Notes under the pieces: generated by a model
What the model was told of the DNA's origin: nothing
What the model saw: only the letters and a program-made list of their open reading frames with translations
Databases searched by the model: none
Shown here: piece by piece, positions 41,496 to 50,113 of the stretch
How positions within the stretch are numbered: position 1 is the first letter of the stretch
Layout of the letters: the number at the start of each line of letters is the position of its first letter
DNA from: Candidatus Bipolaricaulota bacterium
GTDB taxonomy: Bacteria > Bipolaricaulota > Bipolaricaulia > UBA7950 > UBA9294
Direction: 5' to 3'
Assembly: GCA_028278555.1 (NCBI GenBank)
Contig: JANQEA010000077.1
Location: 1-64,000 of the forward strand
DNA length: 64,000 bases
Program-made: the position numbers and the translations under genes

Positions 41496-43418
41496 ATGCC
41501 CTTCCCCCACCTCCTCGAGCCCGGATCGATCGGAAGCCTGTCGGTCGCAAACCGGGTCGTCATGCCCGCGATGGCGACCAACTTCGCATCCGAGGCGGGA
41601 GAACCGACCGATCGGCAGATCGCGTACTACGCGGCGCGAGCGAGGGGAGGGGCCGGCCTCGTGATCGTCGAGAACACGACGGTCGAGCATCGCTCCGGCG
41701 GAAACGGGGCCGTCCAACTTCGGATTGACGACGATCGCCACGTACCGGGCCTGCGACGTCTCGCCGAGGCGGTGCGCACCGAGGGGGCGTGCACCGCAAT
41801 CCAGATCAACCATGCGGGAGCGGTTGCCCGCTCGCCGGTCGATCGGGTCGGGCCGTCGGCAGCCGCGTGGACCGACGCCGGTCCGACGCCGAGGCCGCTC
41901 GATCTCAAAGGGATTCACGCCCTGAGAGAGAGCTTCGTCGCGGCGGCGCTCCGTGCTCAGGCGGCGGGATTCGACGCCATTGAGATCCACGCGGCGCACG
42001 GATACCTGATTGCTCAGTTCCTCTCTCCTCGGATGAACCGGAGGGTGGACGGGTACGGTGGATCGACCAAGAATCGATGGCGTTTCGCTCTCGACATCGT
42101 CCGCGCCGTCCGTGGCGCCGTCGGCGCGACCTTCCCGATCCTCGTTCGTGTGAGCGGGGACGAGTACCTTCCCAACGGGAGGACGATCGGCGAGACGGTC
42201 GAGTTGGCCGGCGCTCTCGCCGAGGCCGGGGCCGACGGGATTCACGTCACGGCGGCAACGGCCGCCAACCCCGAGTTCCAGCTTGAGCCGATGGCGTACG
42301 CCGAGGGCTGGCGAATCCATCTTGCATCGGCGGTGAAGACGGCGGTCGACGTTCCAGTCATTGGCGTCGGCGTCGTTCGGACACCAGAGACAGCCGATCG
42401 CTTGCTGAGCGCCGAAGACGTGGACTTCATCGCCGTCGGGCGCGGTCTGATCGCTGATCCCGAGTGGGTCAGGAAGGCAGCCGTCGGCGAGCAAGCGACG
42501 ATCCGTCGATGCATCTCCTGCAATCGGTGTGTCCGGCACCGCGTCTTCGACGATCTGCCGATCGGCTGCTCGGTGAATCCATACGTCGGCTCCGAAGGCG
42601 ACGTCGTGCCGGAGCCGAAGAACCAGAAGCGCGTGGTCGTCGTCGGCGGAGGTCCCGGCGGGCTGACTGCAGCGGCGACCGCAGCCGAGCTCGGACACCG
42701 CGTGACCCTGTTCGAGGCAGGCGAGAGGCTCGGCGGACGCCTCCGCCTCGCCGTCATCCCACCACACAAGGAGAAGATCGGCTGGCTGATCGAGGATCTG
42801 ATCGAGTCTCTCCCGACCTCGGTCGACGTCCGGTTGGACGTGCAGACGGATGCGCAGTCGGTGACGGGCGAGACTCCAGACGTCGTCCTTCTTGCCACAG
42901 GCGCCGTCCCGAAATACCCCGACGTGCCGGGGAGCGATCTCCCACACGTCCGGACAGCCGACGACATCCTTCGTCGGGGTGACGTGGCCGGCCCCGTCGT
43001 CGTGATCGGTGCAGGGATGGTCGGCTGCGAGACGGCCCTCTACTGCACCGAGCGCGGTTGCGCAACGGTCCTCGTCGAGGCCCTCGACGAGATCGCCGGG
43101 GATTGCGAACCGATCACCCGGCGCAATTTGGTTCGAAGACTGGAGACGGAAGGTGTGGGCCTGCGTGTCGGTGCGGCCGTTCGCGAGATCACGTCGACCG
43201 ACGTCATCATCGACATCGCGGGGAGCGAGGAACGCCTTCCGGCCATCCTCGTCGTCTGCGCGATCGGCTGTGAAGCGGACGGACGATTGGCATCCGACCT
43301 TTCCGAAGCACCGTTCCCGATTCGACCGATCGGAGATGCGTGCGAGCCACGCGGGATCTACGAGGCCGTTCACGAAGGCTGGCTCGAGGCGGTCTCGGTC
43401 GGAACCGAGGGCCGGTGA
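41496..43418 (+). CDS. Old Yellow Enzyme-family Fe-S flavoprotein (2,4-dienoyl-CoA reductase-like)
   Basis: 640 residues in the three-part architecture of FadH/BaiCD/TMADH-type enzymes: an FMN TIM barrel (about 1-340; HAAHGYLIAQFLSP near 166, NRRVDGYGGS, AVGRGLIADPEW near 310), a cysteine cluster CISCNRC (about 335-341) with further Cys for a [4Fe-4S] centre, then FAD/NAD(P) Rossmann domains with VVVVGGGPGGLTAA and VVVIGAGMVGCETALYC. Family members reduce activated double bonds or demethylate amines under anaerobic conditions. It follows livF by 12 bases, so its substrate is likely a metabolite of the imported compound. Confidence 0.9.
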   Translation: MPFPHLLEPGSIGSLSVANRVVMPAMATNFASEAGEPTDRQIAYYAARARGGAGLVIVENTTVEHRSGGNGAVQLRIDDDRHVPGLRRLAEAVRTEGACTAIQINHAGAVARSPVDRVGPSAAAWTDAGPTPRPLDLKGIHALRESFVAAALRAQAAGFDAIEIHAAHGYLIAQFLSPRMNRRVDGYGGSTKNRWRFALDIVRAVRGAVGATFPILVRVSGDEYLPNGRTIGETVELAGALAEAGADGIHVTAATAANPEFQLEPMAYAEGWRIHLASAVKTAVDVPVIGVGVVRTPETADRLLSAEDVDFIAVGRGLIADPEWVRKAAVGEQATIRRCISCNRCVRHRVFDDLPIGCSVNPYVGSEGDVVPEPKNQKRVVVVGGGPGGLTAAATAAELGHRVTLFEAGERLGGRLRLAVIPPHKEKIGWLIEDLIESLPTSVDVRLDVQTDAQSVTGETPDVVLLATGAVPKYPDVPGSDLPHVRTADDILRRGDVAGPVVVIGAGMVGCETALYCTERGCATVLVEALDEIAGDCEPITRRNLVRRLETEGVGLRVGAAVREITSTDVIIDIAGSEERLPAILVVCAIGCEADGRLASDLSEAPFPIRPIGDACEPRGIYEAVHEGWLEAVSVGTEGR

Positions 43419-43429
43419 GAGGAGAAGAG

Positions 43430-45160
43430 ATGGAACGGATCGTACGCGTGAACACCCGGACTGGAGCGATCGAGGCCTCTCCGGTCCCTGCGGAGATGGA
43501 GCGCCTCGGCGGGCGGCAGCTGATTGCGCACACGATGCGTGCCGAAGTTTCACCGATCTGCGACCCCCTCGGCCGATCGAACCGTCTGATCTTCGCGCCG
43601 GGCTGGCTCGGAGGAACGAGTGTCGCAACCTCGGGCCGTCTGTCGATCGGCGGGAAGAGCCCGCTGACGGGAGGAATCAAAGAAGCGAACGTCGGCGGCG
43701 AAGCCGGACAGAAGCTCGCTCGAATCGGCGTGCGTGCTCTCATCATCGAGGATGCGCCGAAGACATCCGAACCGAGGACGCTCTTCCTGTCACAGAACGA
43801 GATGAAGTGGGTCGACAGTTCGCCGCTGACAGGCTGCGGCGTCTGGGAGACGCTCGCACGGCTGCGGGAGCGGTTCGGGTCTCACTGCGGCCTCCTCGTG
43901 ATCGGCCCCGCCGGCGAGATGCGTATGGCTGCGGCCGGCGTGGCGACGACCGATCCCAATGGGATCCAAGTTCGCTACGCGGCGCGCGGCGGCCTCGGCG
44001 CGGTGATGGGCGCAAAGGGGATCAAGGCGATCGTCGTCGACGACAGGGGTGGGGAGATCGTCCGCGGCGCCGACCCGGACGGACTGACAGACACCTCGCG
44101 GCGGTTCGCCGAGGCGCTTCTTGCCGATCCGAAGCTCGAAGGGCGCCGGAAGTACGGGACCTCGGGAATCGTCGCGACGGCGAACGAGCTCGGCCTTCTC
44201 CCAACGCGAGCGTTCAGCGCCGGGTCCTTCGAGGCGATCGACGAGATCTCCGGCGCCAAGCTCGCAGAGACGATCGCCGCTCGCGGTGGTGACGGGCGCT
44301 CGGGAACGCCGTGCATGAGCGGGTGCGTCATCCGCTGCTCGAACGTCTTCCCCGATGCGAACGGCGTTCGGAAGGTGGCGAGCCTGCAGTACGAGAACAT
44401 CGCGCTTCTCGGTTCGAACTGCGGCGTGGAGACGCTCGACGGGATCGCGGAGCTGAACGCGCTCTGCAACGACCTCGGCCTTGACGGGATCGAGATGGGC
44501 TGCGTCCTCGGCGTGGCGATGGAAGCCGGTCTGGCAAGCTTCGGCGACGTCGAGGCGGCGGCCGATCTCCTCCGGCAGATCGGAGAGGGAACGCCGCTCG
44601 GGCGGATTCTCGGACAGGGTGCCGTCTTCACCGGGCGAGCGCTCGGGATCGCCCGGGTGCCCGCAGTCAACGGCCAGGGGATCCCCGGGTACGACCCGCG
44701 CGCGCTGAAAGGGAACGGCGTCACCTACGTCACCTCACCGATGGGCGCCGATCACACCGCTGGGAACGCATTCGGAACGCGGGGGACGATCAACCCTCTT
44801 TCGCCCGAAGGCCAGCCGGAGAACTCACGGGCACTCCAGATCCGCTCGGTCCTGCTCGATTCGAGTGGCCTCTGCCTGTTCGCGCGCGGTCCGCTGGTCG
44901 CCGAGCCCAACCTGCTTGCCGATCTCGTGGGCGGCCGGTTCGGAGGCGATCTCTCGTTCGCCGATCTCGCACGGGGTGCAGCGGAGACGCTCGAGGTCGA
45001 GCGCGCGTTCAACCGAGCGGCCGGCCGCTCGGATGAGACCTGCGATGTCCCCGAATACATGCGGACCGAGTCGCTTCCGCCCCACGGGACGGTCTACGAC
45101 GTCGATCGCGAAGAGATGCTCAAGGTTTGGAAGATGGAACCGAGTACGACCAAGTTCTGA
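43430..45160 (+). CDS. Aldehyde:ferredoxin oxidoreductase, second paralogue
   Basis: 576 residues. Cluster cysteines at about 295, 299, 303 (CMSGCVIRC) and 482 (GLCLF), and pterin motifs SIGGKSPLTGGIKEAN and YAARGGLGAVMGAKGIK. It is homologous along its length to the enzyme at 28767 but clearly distinct, e.g. in the substrate-side region between 330 and 460. GGAGAAG precedes the ATG, eleven bases after the OYE stop. No MoaD-like gene adjoins it, so cofactor supply may rely on the other locus. It probably oxidises an aldehyde formed in the pathway of this cluster. Confidence 0.92.
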   Translation: MERIVRVNTRTGAIEASPVPAEMERLGGRQLIAHTMRAEVSPICDPLGRSNRLIFAPGWLGGTSVATSGRLSIGGKSPLTGGIKEANVGGEAGQKLARIGVRALIIEDAPKTSEPRTLFLSQNEMKWVDSSPLTGCGVWETLARLRERFGSHCGLLVIGPAGEMRMAAAGVATTDPNGIQVRYAARGGLGAVMGAKGIKAIVVDDRGGEIVRGADPDGLTDTSRRFAEALLADPKLEGRRKYGTSGIVATANELGLLPTRAFSAGSFEAIDEISGAKLAETIAARGGDGRSGTPCMSGCVIRCSNVFPDANGVRKVASLQYENIALLGSNCGVETLDGIAELNALCNDLGLDGIEMGCVLGVAMEAGLASFGDVEAAADLLRQIGEGTPLGRILGQGAVFTGRALGIARVPAVNGQGIPGYDPRALKGNGVTYVTSPMGADHTAGNAFGTRGTINPLSPEGQPENSRALQIRSVLLDSSGLCLFARGPLVAEPNLLADLVGGRFGGDLSFADLARGAAETLEVERAFNRAAGRSDETCDVPEYMRTESLPPHGTVYDVDREEMLKVWKMEPSTTKF

Positions 45161-45195
45161 GGCCGCACCTCAGCCGCGGTTGGGAAGGAGAACGG

Positions 45196-45561
45196 ATGAA
45201 CTACGTTGTCGATGCAAAGACGGTCGAGGGAGTCAAGAAGATTCCGAGCCGCACGTCGAAGCTCCTGATCTCCGAGATCAACGTCGGGGCGACCGGCTTC
45301 TCTATGGGCCAGAACGTCACCGACGTCGGGAGCCAGATCCCCGAGCACGCCCACGAGGATGCCGAGGAGGGGATGTACCTCATCAGCGGCAAGGGGCGTT
45401 TGATCACCGACGAAGGCGAGCAGGATCTCGTCCCCGGGATGGCGATCTACATGCCGCCGGGGGTCAAGCACTCGATCATCAACACCGGCGATGAGCCGAT
45501 GAAGCTCGTCTGGGTCTACAGCCCGCCACTACCGAATCACCGCAAACAACCGAGCGCGTAG
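45196..45561 (+). CDS. Single-domain cupin protein
   Basis: 121 residues of the AraC-binding/Cupin_2 type: IPEHAHEDAEEGMYLISGKG (about 49-68) is motif 1 with two His and a Glu as metal ligands, and YMPPGVKHSIINTGDEP (about 95-111) is motif 2 with the third His. It is unrelated in detail to the cupin pair at 36589-37440. GGGAAGGAGA lies upstream of the ATG. Small cupins of this kind often act as isomerases or as metabolite sensors; the role here is unknown. Confidence 0.82.
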   Translation: MNYVVDAKTVEGVKKIPSRTSKLLISEINVGATGFSMGQNVTDVGSQIPEHAHEDAEEGMYLISGKGRLITDEGEQDLVPGMAIYMPPGVKHSIINTGDEPMKLVWVYSPPLPNHRKQPSA

Positions 45562-45573
45562 CGCAGGAGGAGC

Positions 45574-46494
45574 GTGCCAGAGATGTTCGATGAGACAAGG
45601 AAGAGCCTCGAGAAGCTGGGTCTGCCATCGGGAGACCTCTACGACCTGCCAACGTCAGGGGAGACGTTCTCCGACGGAGCCCACTACCGCATCGAAGTGC
45701 CGACGATCAACTCGTTCGACGCGCTGAAGGCACTCTCTGATCGGGCGATCGAACTCGGCGTGACGATCAACCGCGTCGACGAGACCTACGGGATCTTTCG
45801 CCACACCCTAGGCGAGTTGAAAGACTACACGGCATTGGCGAAGGAGCGAGGGATTGCTCTCAATCTCGCCGTCGGCCCTCGTGCGCCGTACGACACCGGC
45901 GCAACGGTCCAGACGCCGCAGGGCGTGCGGATCGGATACCGGCTGCGAGGGATGGAGCAAGTGGTCCGCGCAATCGAGGACGTCAAGCGTGCGGTTTCCG
46001 TCGGCTGCCGCGGGATCCTTGTCTACGACGAGGGACTCCTCTGGGTGCTGGCCGAGATGCGCAAGATCGGCGACCTCCCGAGCGATCTCCACTTCAAGGT
46101 CTCGGCGCACTGCGGGCACGCCAATCCGGCGTCGTTCCAGATGCTCGAGCGGCTCGGCGCGGACACGATCAACCCGGTCCGCGACCTGCAGCTCCCGATG
46201 CTCGCTGCCCTTCGTCGGGCGGTGAAGGTCCCGCTCGATCTGCACACCGACAACCCGCCGGCGTCGGGCGGTTTCATCCGAAGCTACGAGGCACCGGTGA
46301 TCGCCCGCGTCGCCTCCCCCGTCTACCTGAAGACCGGGAACAGCGCTGTCTCGGGGCACGGAATCCGGACGAGCGCGGCCGAAGGTCGGGCGATGGCCGA
46401 GCAGGCGAGCATCATCGTCGAAATGCTGACCAAGTACCTGCCGGAGGCGAAGCAGAGTGCCGCCGGCGCGGACAAGGCCGCGGTTCCCATCTAG
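45574..46494 (+). CDS. TIM-barrel protein, U32-peptidase-like
   Basis: 306 residues, soluble, with alternating strand/helix pattern of a (beta/alpha)8 barrel: YRIEVPTINSFDALKALSD near 33-51, GIALNLAVGPRAPYDTG, GYRLRGMEQVVRAIED, SVGCRGILVYDEGLLWVLAE, and DLHTDNPPASGGFIRSYE. It recalls U32-family proteins, which include collagenase-like peptidases and RNA-modifying enzymes, but the classical U32 cysteine and signature are not evident. It might instead be a metabolic aldolase-type or epimerase-type barrel given its neighbours. GTG start with AGGAGG close upstream; ATG at 45583 is an alternative. Confidence 0.55.
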   Translation: MPEMFDETRKSLEKLGLPSGDLYDLPTSGETFSDGAHYRIEVPTINSFDALKALSDRAIELGVTINRVDETYGIFRHTLGELKDYTALAKERGIALNLAVGPRAPYDTGATVQTPQGVRIGYRLRGMEQVVRAIEDVKRAVSVGCRGILVYDEGLLWVLAEMRKIGDLPSDLHFKVSAHCGHANPASFQMLERLGADTINPVRDLQLPMLAALRRAVKVPLDLHTDNPPASGGFIRSYEAPVIARVASPVYLKTGNSAVSGHGIRTSAAEGRAMAEQASIIVEMLTKYLPEAKQSAAGADKAAVPI

Positions 46495-46510
46495 GGTCTA
46501 GGGAGATCGG

Positions 46511-47509
46511 ATGAGAGCAGTTGAACTCGTGGCGCCTGAGGATCTGCGGCTCGCCGAACGCGAACGGCCGGAGCCGGGGCCTGGCGAGGTGCGAATCGCC
46601 GTGTCGAACGTAGGAATCTGCGGGACAGATATCGAATTCTACCGCGGACGACGATCGGCAAGCTATCCGTTCGTCCTCGGCCACGAGTGCTCCGGTCGAG
46701 TCGACGCGATCGGCGAAGGCGCGACGGGCCCTCCGGTCGGGACACCGGTCACGGTTCGGCCCAACTTCGGATGTGGGAACTGCCCCGACTGCCTCGATGG
46801 ACGGGAGAACATCTGCTCGAGCAGCCGCGGGCTCGGCGTCACGATCGATGGATGTCTGTCGGAGTCCATCGTCGCACCGGAGCGGTATGTCTGGCCGATC
46901 CCGGGCGGAATGGATCTAGAGACGGCCGCCCTCATCGAGCCAACTGCTGTTGCCGAGCGCGCCGTCCGGCGGGCCGGATCGACCACCGGGTGCCGCCTTC
47001 TCGTTCTCGGCGGCGGACCGATCGGGCTGCTGACGCTTCGGATTGCGGTCCTCGCAGGAGCGAAGGTCACAGTCGGTGATCCGCTCCCCGACCGCCGGCA
47101 GCGGGCCCTCGATCTCGGTGCGAGGAATGTCTTTGATCCTACATCGTCCGACACGCCCGAGACGGAATACGACGTGGTGATCGAGACGGCCGGTGTCCCG
47201 AAGGCCTTCTCCGCCGCAATCTCGTACACGAAGCCAGGTGGGTCGATCGTGCTGACCGGGATTCCGATGGCCCCGGCAGCGATCGAGACGAAGTGGATCG
47301 TCTGGCGCGAGCTGACGGTCGCCGGCTCGTTCATCTACGAGGCGATCGACTTCACCCGTGCGTGCGAGCGAATCGAGCGGGGAGAGATCGACGTGCTTGA
47401 CCTCATCACCAATCGGTTCCCGGTCGAGCGGGCAGCGGAGGCGTTCCGGCGGGCGGCAGATCACGAAGGACTGAAGGTGTTGATCAAGATGCGTGAGGAG
47501 GGTTGCTGA
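46511..47509 (+). CDS. Zinc-dependent medium-chain dehydrogenase (threonine/sorbitol DH-like)
   Basis: 332 residues. Catalytic-zinc motifs are CGTDIEFYRG (about 37) and GHECSGRVD (about 57-65); the structural-zinc cysteines are in CGNCPDCLDGRENIC (about 85-99); the NAD site is VLGGGPIGLLTLRIA (about 165-180). Such enzymes oxidise secondary alcohols of polyols, cyclitols or hydroxy acids. The stop overlaps the creatininase-fold hydrolase start (TGATG). A Zn-dehydrogenase next to this hydrolase also occurs in the Thermotoga inositol pathway, where it oxidises scyllo-inosose. Confidence 0.88.
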   Translation: MRAVELVAPEDLRLAERERPEPGPGEVRIAVSNVGICGTDIEFYRGRRSASYPFVLGHECSGRVDAIGEGATGPPVGTPVTVRPNFGCGNCPDCLDGRENICSSSRGLGVTIDGCLSESIVAPERYVWPIPGGMDLETAALIEPTAVAERAVRRAGSTTGCRLLVLGGGPIGLLTLRIAVLAGAKVTVGDPLPDRRQRALDLGARNVFDPTSSDTPETEYDVVIETAGVPKAFSAAISYTKPGGSIVLTGIPMAPAAIETKWIVWRELTVAGSFIYEAIDFTRACERIERGEIDVLDLITNRFPVERAAEAFRRAADHEGLKVLIKMREEGC

Positions 47510-48486
47510 TGGCGGAATGGACACTCCCGCCGAAGGGTGGGCAGATGGATCTGGCGTCCGGCGTGTACTTCCAGAACATGACCGGAAAGCAGGTGCGCGA
47601 GCGGCTAGAGAAGGATGACGTCATCCTTCTCCCGGTCGGAAGCACCGAGGCACATGGGGACGGGGCACCGTATGGCGAGGATACCTTCCTCGTCACGAGG
47701 ATGGCCGAACTCGTCGCCGAGCAGACCGGCTGCACGGTCGCGCAGCCGATCTGGTACGGATCGCACCCGTGGGCGCACCTCGGGATGCCAGGGACGGTCG
47801 TCGTTCCCGAGGAGACGTTCACGTCGCTTCTGCGATGCGTGATCGCCGGACTCTGGAATGCCGGCTTCCGCAAACAGATTCTCCTGAACGGACATGGTCA
47901 GGAGTACGTGATTCCGAACGCCCTGCATCAATTCATGAAGACCTATCAAGTGCCGGCGGTCCTGGCGTTCGTCAACTGGCCGACCGTCATCCCCGATCGC
48001 CTGAAGGACAAAGCGCACGGCGGGCCGTTCGAGACACCGTTCAAGCACGCAGACGAGGCGGAGACGTCGTACTCGATGGCCCTCTTCCCGGAGCTGGTCA
48101 ACCTCGAGGATGCGGTTGACACGAAGCCCGGCGGCTTCCTGAAGGATGGGAAGGGCCTTCGGCACATCGACGGGGGCGGCGACGTCTACCAGCGTCCGGT
48201 CCCCGGACACGCGCAGGTTGGCCTCGGCGGCCTCGAGGTCTGCGTCTACCCGGAGGGGGTCATCGGGAGCCCGACGCTCGCTTCCCCGGAGAAGGCGTAT
48301 CCGGGCGTGCGCGAGGTCCTCGACTACCTCGTGGAGCTGCATGACGACATTCTCGAGGCGTTCCCGCCCGGGGAGCTTCCGCCAGCAGAGAAGGTGAGTC
48401 AGCGAACGAAGGAAGAGATCGACGCGGTCGTTCGAGGGCCGCGCAACGGCGGTCGTCACCTGTACACGATCGCCTACCCCCCATAG
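47509..48486 (+). CDS. Creatininase-family hydrolase, probably 3-dehydro-scyllo-inosose hydrolase-like
   Basis: 325 residues. Creatininase metal motifs: LPVGSTEAHGDGAPYGEDTF (about 43-62; Glu and His and Asp ligands), WYGSHPWAHLGMPGT, NGHGQEYV (about 127) and HADEAETS (about 182; Glu ligand). The opening EWTLPPKGG and the end GPRNGGRHLYTIAYPP closely recall proteins annotated as 3-dehydro-scyllo-inosose hydrolase (IolN), which opens the ring of a diketo-inositol. That assignment is from memory and needs a database check. Flanked by two Zn dehydrogenases, it fits a cyclitol oxidation and ring-cleavage step. Confidence 0.78.
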   Translation: MAEWTLPPKGGQMDLASGVYFQNMTGKQVRERLEKDDVILLPVGSTEAHGDGAPYGEDTFLVTRMAELVAEQTGCTVAQPIWYGSHPWAHLGMPGTVVVPEETFTSLLRCVIAGLWNAGFRKQILLNGHGQEYVIPNALHQFMKTYQVPAVLAFVNWPTVIPDRLKDKAHGGPFETPFKHADEAETSYSMALFPELVNLEDAVDTKPGGFLKDGKGLRHIDGGGDVYQRPVPGHAQVGLGGLEVCVYPEGVIGSPTLASPEKAYPGVREVLDYLVELHDDILEAFPPGELPPAEKVSQRTKEEIDAVVRGPRNGGRHLYTIAYPP

Positions 48487-48505
48487 TGGGAGAACGGACG
48501 GAGCG

Positions 48506-49540
48506 ATGAGTGGAGCGGAAGGAATGCGAGCGCTGGTCTTCGAGGGCCCCGGGGACGTTCGGTTCAAGGAGGTCCCAGTCCCCGAGATCTCGTCGGACGA
48601 GGTTCTGATTAGAACGACATACGCCGCGGTCTGCGGGACGGACGCGCACATGCTCGACGGCGCGTTTCCCGCGAAGCGGGGGATCGTGATGGGGCACGAA
48701 GCCTCCGGGGTGGTTGAAGCGGTCGGGAGCCGTGTCACTCACGTCGCTCCGGGACAGCCGGTCGTCGCCTCTCCGATCGTCGTCTGCGGATCCTGCAAGC
48801 CCTGCCGCTCCGGGCGGTACAACATCTGCGGACTGCGAAGGCACCTCGGGATCGAGGCTGACGGAGTCTATGCCGAGTTCTTCAAGCTACCCGGGTACTC
48901 GGTCTACGCTGCGCCGGACGAGCTCGATCCGAAAGAAGCGGCGCTGGTCGAGCCGGCCGCGGTCGGCTATCACGCCGTTTGCCGCGCCGCGCCGACTCCA
49001 TCGGAGACTGTCGTCATCATCGGCGACGGGCCGATCGGCCTGTTCATCCTGGAGAGTGTCGTTGCGTTCGGTGCCCAGCGGATCATCGTCTCGGGACACC
49101 GGAAACGGCGACTCGACCTCGCACGCGAGCTCGGCGCGGACCGGGTCGTTCGCCCCCCGGAGGAGGACCTGAAGGCAATCGTGATGGAGGAGACCGACGG
49201 TACCGGCGCCGACCTCGTCATCGAGGCCGCCGGACGAGCGGAGACGATCGGCGAGTCGGTCCACCTCGCCCGATCGGCCGCCCGGATCATGATGGTCGGG
49301 ATCCCCGGAGAGCCGATTCCGTTCGACTTCATCGATCTCGTGCGGCGAGAGGTGGACCTGTTGACGTCGGACGCTTCCCTCTACGCGACCGAACTACCGC
49401 ACGAGTTGGTGGCGAAGCGGATTCTCGACGCCCGCCCGCTGATCACCCACACCTTCCGATTCGACGAAGCGGTCGACGCGATCCACGCGTCGAAGGGGCA
49501 GGACGCGATCAAGGTGTTGATCTCGTTCGACGGGATCTGA
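48506..49540 (+). CDS. Zinc-dependent medium-chain dehydrogenase, second
   Basis: 344 residues. CGTDAHMLDG (about 44) and GHEASGVVE provide the catalytic zinc site; CGSCKPCRSGRYNIC (about 93-107) the structural zinc; IIGDGPIGLFILE (about 171-183) the NAD site. It differs enough from the enzyme at 46511 to suggest a different substrate or step. ATG 48506 has GGAG just upstream; ATG 48524 with GGAAGG is equally possible. It is followed after nine bases by the broken Ldh2-type gene. Confidence 0.87.
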   Translation: MSGAEGMRALVFEGPGDVRFKEVPVPEISSDEVLIRTTYAAVCGTDAHMLDGAFPAKRGIVMGHEASGVVEAVGSRVTHVAPGQPVVASPIVVCGSCKPCRSGRYNICGLRRHLGIEADGVYAEFFKLPGYSVYAAPDELDPKEAALVEPAAVGYHAVCRAAPTPSETVVIIGDGPIGLFILESVVAFGAQRIIVSGHRKRRLDLARELGADRVVRPPEEDLKAIVMEETDGTGADLVIEAAGRAETIGESVHLARSAARIMMVGIPGEPIPFDFIDLVRREVDLLTSDASLYATELPHELVAKRILDARPLITHTFRFDEAVDAIHASKGQDAIKVLISFDGI

Positions 49541-49549
49541 GGAGGAGTG

Positions 49550-49720
49550 ATGGGCAAACAACATGGCGAGATTCTCGCCCCGGTCGACCTCCTTCTGCGG
49601 TTCGCTCAGACGGCGTTCGGCGTTCCCGAACAGGACGCGAAAATCTGCGCGGACGTCTTGCTTCGGTCCGATCTTCGGGGGATCTCCTCGCACGGGGCCG
49701 GGCGCCTCCCCGTGGCGTAG
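49550..49720 (+). pseudogene. Truncated Ldh2-family (malate/L-lactate-type) dehydrogenase
   Basis: 56 codons with ATG and a good ribosome site (GGAGGAG), ending at TAG 49718-49720. The sequence (FAQTAFGVPEQDAKICADVL, then SDLRGISSHGAGRLP) matches the N-terminus of Ldh2/MdhB-family NAD-dependent oxidoreductases, which are normally 330-360 residues. The remainder, including the catalytic His and NAD site, is missing and the 3' end of the convergent DUF1667 gene begins 16 bases later. A deletion has removed about 85 per cent of the gene. A step of the pathway may have been lost or replaced. Confidence 0.75.
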
Positions 49721-49735
49721 GCGGCGGCGTGTCGG

Positions 49736-50113
49736 TCATGGCGAGCAAGGAACGGGCCGGGTGACGATCACGTCCACCCCCGTCCCAGCGATGTCGGAGG
49801 CGACCACGTCGCCGATCGCGACCGGCGCGTCGACGGCGATCCGCCGGAGCGCCTCTCGCGCGTCGAACAGGGACTCACGCGGGATCGGACAAGCTGTCTT
49901 GACGCTCGCTTGCGGCTGCGTTCCGCCATACACGAGGACCGATGTCGTCAGCGTTCGTTTCGGGGCTGTCAACTCCTCGATGGCGTAGTCGACACCCCGC
50001 GGGCACGTGTTCCCGTCGACCGAAATCGACTCGGGCGTCGGTTCGCCGGAATAGCTGACTTCGACCTCGCAGCCGTTCGGGCAGAGGATGCAGGTCAGAC
50101 GTTTCGTCGTCAC
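49736..50113 (-). CDS. DUF1667 cysteine-motif protein
   Basis: 125 residues. The N-terminal LTCILCPNGCEVEV (C-x2-C-x3-C) and GNTCPRGVDYAIEEL motifs supply four cysteines, probably for an iron-sulfur cluster, and the TRPVPCSP end holds another Cys. DUF1667 genes regularly follow a GlpA-like dehydrogenase and an NAD(P)/FAD oxidoreductase, as here, and the three likely form one electron-transfer complex. The GTG start overlaps the preceding stop by four bases (GTGA). Confidence 0.88.
   Translation of the reverse strand: MTTKRLTCILCPNGCEVEVSYSGEPTPESISVDGNTCPRGVDYAIEELTAPKRTLTTSVLVYGGTQPQASVKTACPIPRESLFDAREALRRIAVDAPVAIGDVVASDIAGTGVDVIVTRPVPCSP

Noticed and set aside
40653..43628. Minus-strand frame of about 990 codons opposite livF and the Old Yellow Enzyme
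   Set aside because: Antisense shadow of clearly conserved plus-strand genes; low-complexity Arg/Asp-rich translation.
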